A stretch of 6,444 bases of DNA from SKVL01 sp051745565 (GTDB taxonomy: Bacteria; Patescibacteriota; Minisyncoccia; Phycocordibacterales; CSBR16-193): assembly GCA_051745565.1 (NCBI GenBank), contig JBNJEF010000036.1:1-6444 (forward strand), written 5' to 3'. This document shows, piece by piece, positions 6,172 to 6,444 of the stretch (its first letter is position 1; every line of letters begins with the position of its first letter). A model generated the notes under the pieces. That model did no database searches, was not told the origin of the DNA, and saw only the letters and a list, made by a program, of their open reading frames with translations. Made by a program: the position numbers and the translations under genes.

Positions 6172-6258
6172 GGAGGGTTGCGCCGAATGGTAAGGCAGCG
6201 GATTGCTAATCCGTAGGGGTTTAAACGCCCCTTGTGGGTTCGAGTCCCACACCCTCCG
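6172..6258 (+). tRNA. tRNA-Ser (anticodon GCU)
   Basis: Complete class II cloverleaf. The acceptor stem GGAGGGT (6172-6178) pairs with ACCCTCC (6251-6257), with discriminator G6258. The D stem is GCC (6182-6184) with GGC (6194-6196). The anticodon stem GCGGA (6198-6202) pairs with TCCGT (6210-6214, one G-T pair) around loop TTGCTAA, with anticodon GCT at 6205-6207. A long variable arm has GGGG (6216-6219) pairing with CCCC (6228-6231), diagnostic of Ser/Leu/Tyr-type tRNAs. The T stem GTGGG (6234-6238) pairs with CCCAC (6246-6250) around TTCGAGT. It decodes AGC and AGU. The terminal CCA is not encoded (the DNA reads CAA after the discriminator), so it must be added by nucleotidyltransferase. 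Confidence 0.97.
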
Positions 6259-6317
6259 CAAACAAAGACGAGAATGCGAAGCATTGGAGGATATTGCTTT
6301 GCGTGAGGGTGTGGGAC
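6244..6317 (+). repeat. Inverted repeat complementary to the tRNA-Ser 3' end
   Basis: Bases 6244-6256 (T-loop end, T-stem 3' strand and most of the acceptor 3' strand) are perfectly complementary to 6305-6317 over 13 bp. With T6304 bulged, pairing continues through C6257-G6303, G6258-C6302, C6259-G6301, A6260-T6300, A6261-T6299 and A6262-T6298, giving 19 bp in all. The enclosed 35-nt loop contains its own small hairpin (6273-6285). Forming this long stem would be mutually exclusive with the tRNA T arm and acceptor stem. There is no T-run after it, so it does not look like an intrinsic terminator. Pairing is read directly from the sequence; any role is unknown. Confidence 0.8.
6273..6285 (+). 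repeat. Short hairpin 1 with GCGAAGC core
   Basis: AATGC (6273-6277), GAA loop, GCATT (6281-6285): a perfect 5-bp stem. The central GCGAAGC (6276-6282) belongs to the G[CT]G[AT]AGC core shared with the two hairpins further downstream. It sits inside the loop of the tRNA-derived inverted repeat. GCGAAGC is known as an unusually stable DNA mini-hairpin sequence. Confidence 0.6.
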
Positions 6318-6329
6318 GAGAAAGACGGA

Positions 6330-6373
6330 GGCGGTATACAAGATCCCGAGTGAAGCGAGGGAGGCTTGTCGCC
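6330..6373 (+). repeat. Hairpin 2 with GTGAAGC core and composite stem
   Basis: Nested complementary arms: GGCG (6330-6333) with CGCC (6370-6373), ACAAG (6338-6342) with CTTGT (6365-6369), and TCCC (6344-6347) with GGGA (6359-6362). They enclose GAGTGAAGCGA, whose centre GTGAAGC (6350-6356) matches the core of the neighbouring hairpins. The stem has an asymmetric bulge (GTAT at 6334-6337) and an A/GG mismatch. There is no coding capacity and no T-run. Strand assignment is arbitrary because an inverted repeat folds on either strand. Confidence 0.6.
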
Positions 6374-6389
6374 GAGTCGGGGTCGCGAG

Positions 6390-6431
6390 TACTTAGTAGA
6401 ATTCAAGCGTAGCGAAGAATTATACTTAGTA
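6390..6431 (+). repeat. Hairpin 3 with GCGTAGC core, flanked by direct repeats TACTTAGTA
   Basis: AATTC (6400-6404) pairs with GAATT (6417-6421) around AAGCGTAGCGAA, whose centre GCGTAGC (6407-6413) matches the core of the two upstream hairpins. The hairpin is bracketed by two exact 9-bp copies of TACTTAGTA (6390-6398 and 6423-6431), each itself a near-palindrome (TACT/AGTA). Such exact flanking duplications can arise by target-site duplication or slippage; here the origin is unknown. Confidence 0.6.
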
Positions 6432-6444
6432 ACTTGTGACCGAG

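Larger units (their letters stand above)
6259..6444. other. Non-coding, repeat-rich tail downstream of tRNA-Ser
   Basis: The final 186 bases have no credible gene. Open frames here read through the tRNA and give compositionally odd Arg-rich or Pro/Ser-rich peptides. The stretch is more GC-rich to the eye than the coding DNA and is built of short repeats: GACGAGAA at 6267-6274 and 6316-6323, each followed by GGAGG; GTCGC(C)GAGT at 6368-6377 and 6382-6390; and CTTGTNNCCGAG at 6365-6376 and 6433-6444; plus the three hairpins listed separately. It runs off the right edge, so its full extent is unknown. Confidence 0.7.

Noticed and set aside
6244..6317. Attachment site of an integrative element at the tRNA 3' end
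   Set aside because: Integration duplicates the tRNA end as a direct repeat; the copy here is inverted and only 50 bp away, with no integrase in the window.
6156..6412. Three short open frames over the tRNA and its flank (6156-6341 minus, 6203-6412 plus, 6221-6406 minus)
   Set aside because: They read through tRNA-Ser. The peptides GCGTRTHKG and EGVGLEPTRG are the familiar translation of an antisense class II tRNA and recur as spurious proteins in databases. There is no start signal or domain.

Overview
The window looks like a chromosomal stretch from a bacterium of the Candidate Phyla Radiation (Patescibacteria; a Parcubacteria/Microgenomates-like lineage is my best guess). This is inferred from several traits. 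The type IV pilus operon is compact and has no secretin gene in view. The PilP-position protein is very short and lacks a periplasmic domain. Shine-Dalgarno signals are weak or absent at every start. The ComF and PilB proteins are cysteine-poor, and the coding DNA is moderately AT-rich. TGA serves as a normal stop (it ends the 94-residue gene), which argues against the Absconditabacteria/Gracilibacteria code in which TGA means glycine. The phylum is an inference from style, not a measured placement.

Layout. Positions 1-5407 hold one minus-strand gene train. In transcription order it runs pilM (5407-4247), pilN (4175-3588), pilO (3585-3037), a 94-residue pilP-like membrane protein (3024-2740), pilB (2687-957), a receiver-only response regulator (881-489) and the first 161 codons of pilT (483-1, cut by the window edge). 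PilM, PilN, PilO and the small protein would form the cytoplasmic and inner-membrane alignment platform. PilB powers pilus extension and PilT retraction, and the response regulator between the two motor genes is a natural candidate for controlling them. No pilC, pilin, prepilin peptidase or pilQ is visible; the first three may lie beyond the left edge.

Divergent from pilM, comF runs on the plus strand (5465-6124). It encodes a PRPP-binding-loop protein of the ComF family, so pilus and competence functions sit back to back across a 57-bp region with overlapping opposed promoters. The pilM -10 box sits 6 nt from its ATG, suggesting a leaderless mRNA.

A class II tRNA-Ser(GCU) follows (6172-6258) with a good promoter just upstream. 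The last 186 bases (6259-6444) contain no credible gene but are full of structure. A segment is exactly complementary to 13 nt of the tRNA 3' end, extending to 19 bp with one bulge. There is also a cluster of three hairpins with different complementary arms around a shared core G[CT]G[AT]AGC, plus short direct repeats. This tail is the least conventional part of the window.
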